Below are positions 47,710-48,341 of a stretch of DNA of 48,341 nt, in pieces. Location: the NCBI GenBank assembly GCA_902795135.1, contig CADBJW010000012.1, positions 1 through 48,341 on the forward strand, read 5' to 3'. How positions within the stretch are numbered: the first letter of the stretch is position 1; each line of letters starts with the position of its first letter. The notes below the pieces were generated by a model that did not search any database, was not told the DNA's origin, and saw only the letters and a program-made list of their open reading frames with translations. The stretch is from an uncultured Eubacteriales bacterium. GTDB taxonomy: Bacteria; Bacillota; Clostridia; Peptostreptococcales; Anaerovoracaceae. The position numbers and the translations under genes are program-made.

Positions 47710-47850
47710 CGCGACGCTCAGCCTGCAAGCCTTGAAAAGAGAGGAGGTTGCACGCCATCATTTTTTCATCTAATCACACATCTAATCATTTACATAAAGG
47801 AGCGCATATCATGAGTGCTTAATTGTCTTTCTCGCCTTTGAGCTTACTTT

Positions 47851-47988
47851 CTATATCAGAAGCTCATCAAGATCCCTGAATCTGCCAGATTCTACATCTT
47901 CAAGCCCATTATGAATCTTTTCGCGTATTTGTCCTGCTGTCATTCTTTCTGCATTTACGCGAAGGTTTAATGTCGTATTCTTGTCCAT
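47851..47988 (-). pseudogene. Internally deleted RelB/DinJ-type antitoxin
   Basis: A 45-residue frame with an excellent ribosome site (GGAGG, 8 nt). It starts MDKNTTLNLRVNAE, the N-terminal strand of RelB/DinJ antitoxins, and passes directly to MTAGQIREKIHNGLEDVESG and RFRDLDELLI, the C-terminal toxin-binding end. The middle part of the usual ribbon-helix-helix (about 40-50 residues) is missing, yet the frame is kept, as after an in-frame deletion. No RelE/YafQ toxin gene lies beside it. DNA binding should be lost; toxin neutralisation might remain. Confidence 0.6.
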
Positions 47989-48011
47989 TGATATTTCCTC
48001 CTCGCGGCAAC

Positions 48012-48032
48012 TGTAACGCATTTTGCGTTACA
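48012..48032. terminator. Hairpin at the end of the AraC-type gene
   Basis: TGTAACGCA pairs with TGCGTTACA across a 3-nt loop. It contains the stop codon of the AraC gene. There is no T-run on the minus strand, so it may be an mRNA-stabilising 3' hairpin or weak terminator rather than a strong one. Confidence 0.5.
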
Positions 48033-48341
48033 ATTTAAGTTGGTTTCTTCGGAATTCGCGTGGTGTCATTCCAAAGCTTCTTTTGAATTGCAGGTTGAAA
48101 TAGGAGATGTTATCAAAGCCATTGAGCATGGCAATCTCGGAAACCGATCTTGTAGTTTCCTCAAGTGCATGAGCTGCTTCCTGGATGCGGTAGTGATTTA
48201 TATATTGAACACAACTCATCCCAACATACTGGCGGAAAAGGTTCATAAAATAATTCTCGCTGAAGCCTGCAAGATGTGCCAACTGCGTAATGCTTATTTT
48301 TTCGCTGTAATGGTTTGCAATGAACTCAAGCGCAGACTTTA
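48028..48341 (-). CDS. AraC family transcriptional regulator (C-terminal part only)
   Basis: The gene enters from the right edge; only its last 104 codons or so are visible. They form the complete AraC DNA-binding domain: ISITQLAHLAGFSENYFMNL, FRQYVGMSCVQYINHYRI, then VSEIAMLNGFDNISYFNLQF and KRSFGMTPREFRRNQ. The frame stays open to base 48341, so no start is in the window. Sensor domain and target are unknown. The RelB remnant follows 40 nt downstream on the same strand. Confidence 0.88.
   Translation of the reverse strand, partial: KSALEFIANHYSEKISITQLAHLAGFSENYFMNLFRQYVGMSCVQYINHYRIQEAAHALEETTRSVSEIAMLNGFDNISYFNLQFKRSFGMTPREFRRNQLKL

Noticed and set aside
47683-47760. An intact tRNA gene on the minus strand at repeat B
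   Set aside because: Only the T-loop, acceptor strand and CCA are present; upstream bases do not form T, anticodon or D stems.
47510-47761. An 83-codon minus-strand frame over direct repeat B
   Set aside because: Same artefact as at repeat A, partly antisense to mnmA, with no ribosome site.
1-48341. CRISPR arrays, transposase genes, prophage structural genes and rRNA
   Set aside because: None was seen on either strand; the repeats found are palindromes, protein-coding repeats or RNA-gene 3' ends.

Overview
The window reads as a chromosomal segment of an anaerobic, amino-acid-fermenting Firmicute of the class Clostridia. The evidence is a clostridial whiA/rapZ/murB neighbourhood, a lysine-fermentation enzyme (Kce), a glycyl-radical enzyme with its activase, several amino-acid transporters, a Tad pilus locus of the Firmicute type and AGGAGG ribosome sites. 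GC content looks close to 50 percent by eye. The gene set resembles Eubacteriales family XIII / Anaerovoracaceae, but that placement is inference. No rRNA, intact insertion sequence or CRISPR array was seen.

Layout. 1-6561 (minus strand): the 5' end of whiA, kce with its own promoter and terminator, then an operon read as trxA, an Fe-S-less MoaA-like protein, a degenerate Fic protein, an AI-2E family exporter, a MurB-PHP fusion and rapZ. 6.5-9.2 kb: a lipoprotein subtilisin and a LOG protein. 9.3-9.9 kb: a small repetitive amphipathic protein and tRNA-Val. 9.9-15.4 kb: SstT, a probably leaderless AraC regulator, a saccharopine-dehydrogenase-like enzyme, a 243-nt GC-rich palindrome and an NCS2 purine permease. 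15.5-17.5 kb: a radical SAM protein and an NhaC antiporter. 17.4-23.5 kb (minus): a compact Tad/Flp pilus operon, including a 52-residue pilin. 23.6-25.7 kb: a probably leaderless YitT protein and an alanine symporter.

25.8-31.0 kb is a sulfur amino-acid locus. An Rrf2 regulator, a PatB/MalY C-S lyase and a nitrilase are read leftward; O-acetylhomoserine sulfhydrylase and cysteine synthase are read rightward. The rightward promoter carries an inverted repeat over its -35 box. It is followed by a 36-codon Met/Cys/Trp-rich leader ORF and mutually exclusive antiterminator and terminator hairpins. This looks like a leader-peptide attenuator and is the most interesting regulatory system in the window.

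31.1-43.8 kb holds PepD, a frameshifted rubredoxin, an unknown methyltransferase, a PiT transporter with its DUF47 partner, an operon of YtcJ-type amidohydrolase, glycyl-radical enzyme and activase, then PepP and an Fsr-type exporter. 43.8-48.3 kb is scarred. A broken surface-protein tail, two 25-nt direct repeats resembling the 3' end of a tRNA or tmRNA, and an internally deleted RelB antitoxin surround a three-gene cluster (permuted XdhC, cysteine desulfurase, MnmA). The window ends inside another AraC regulator.
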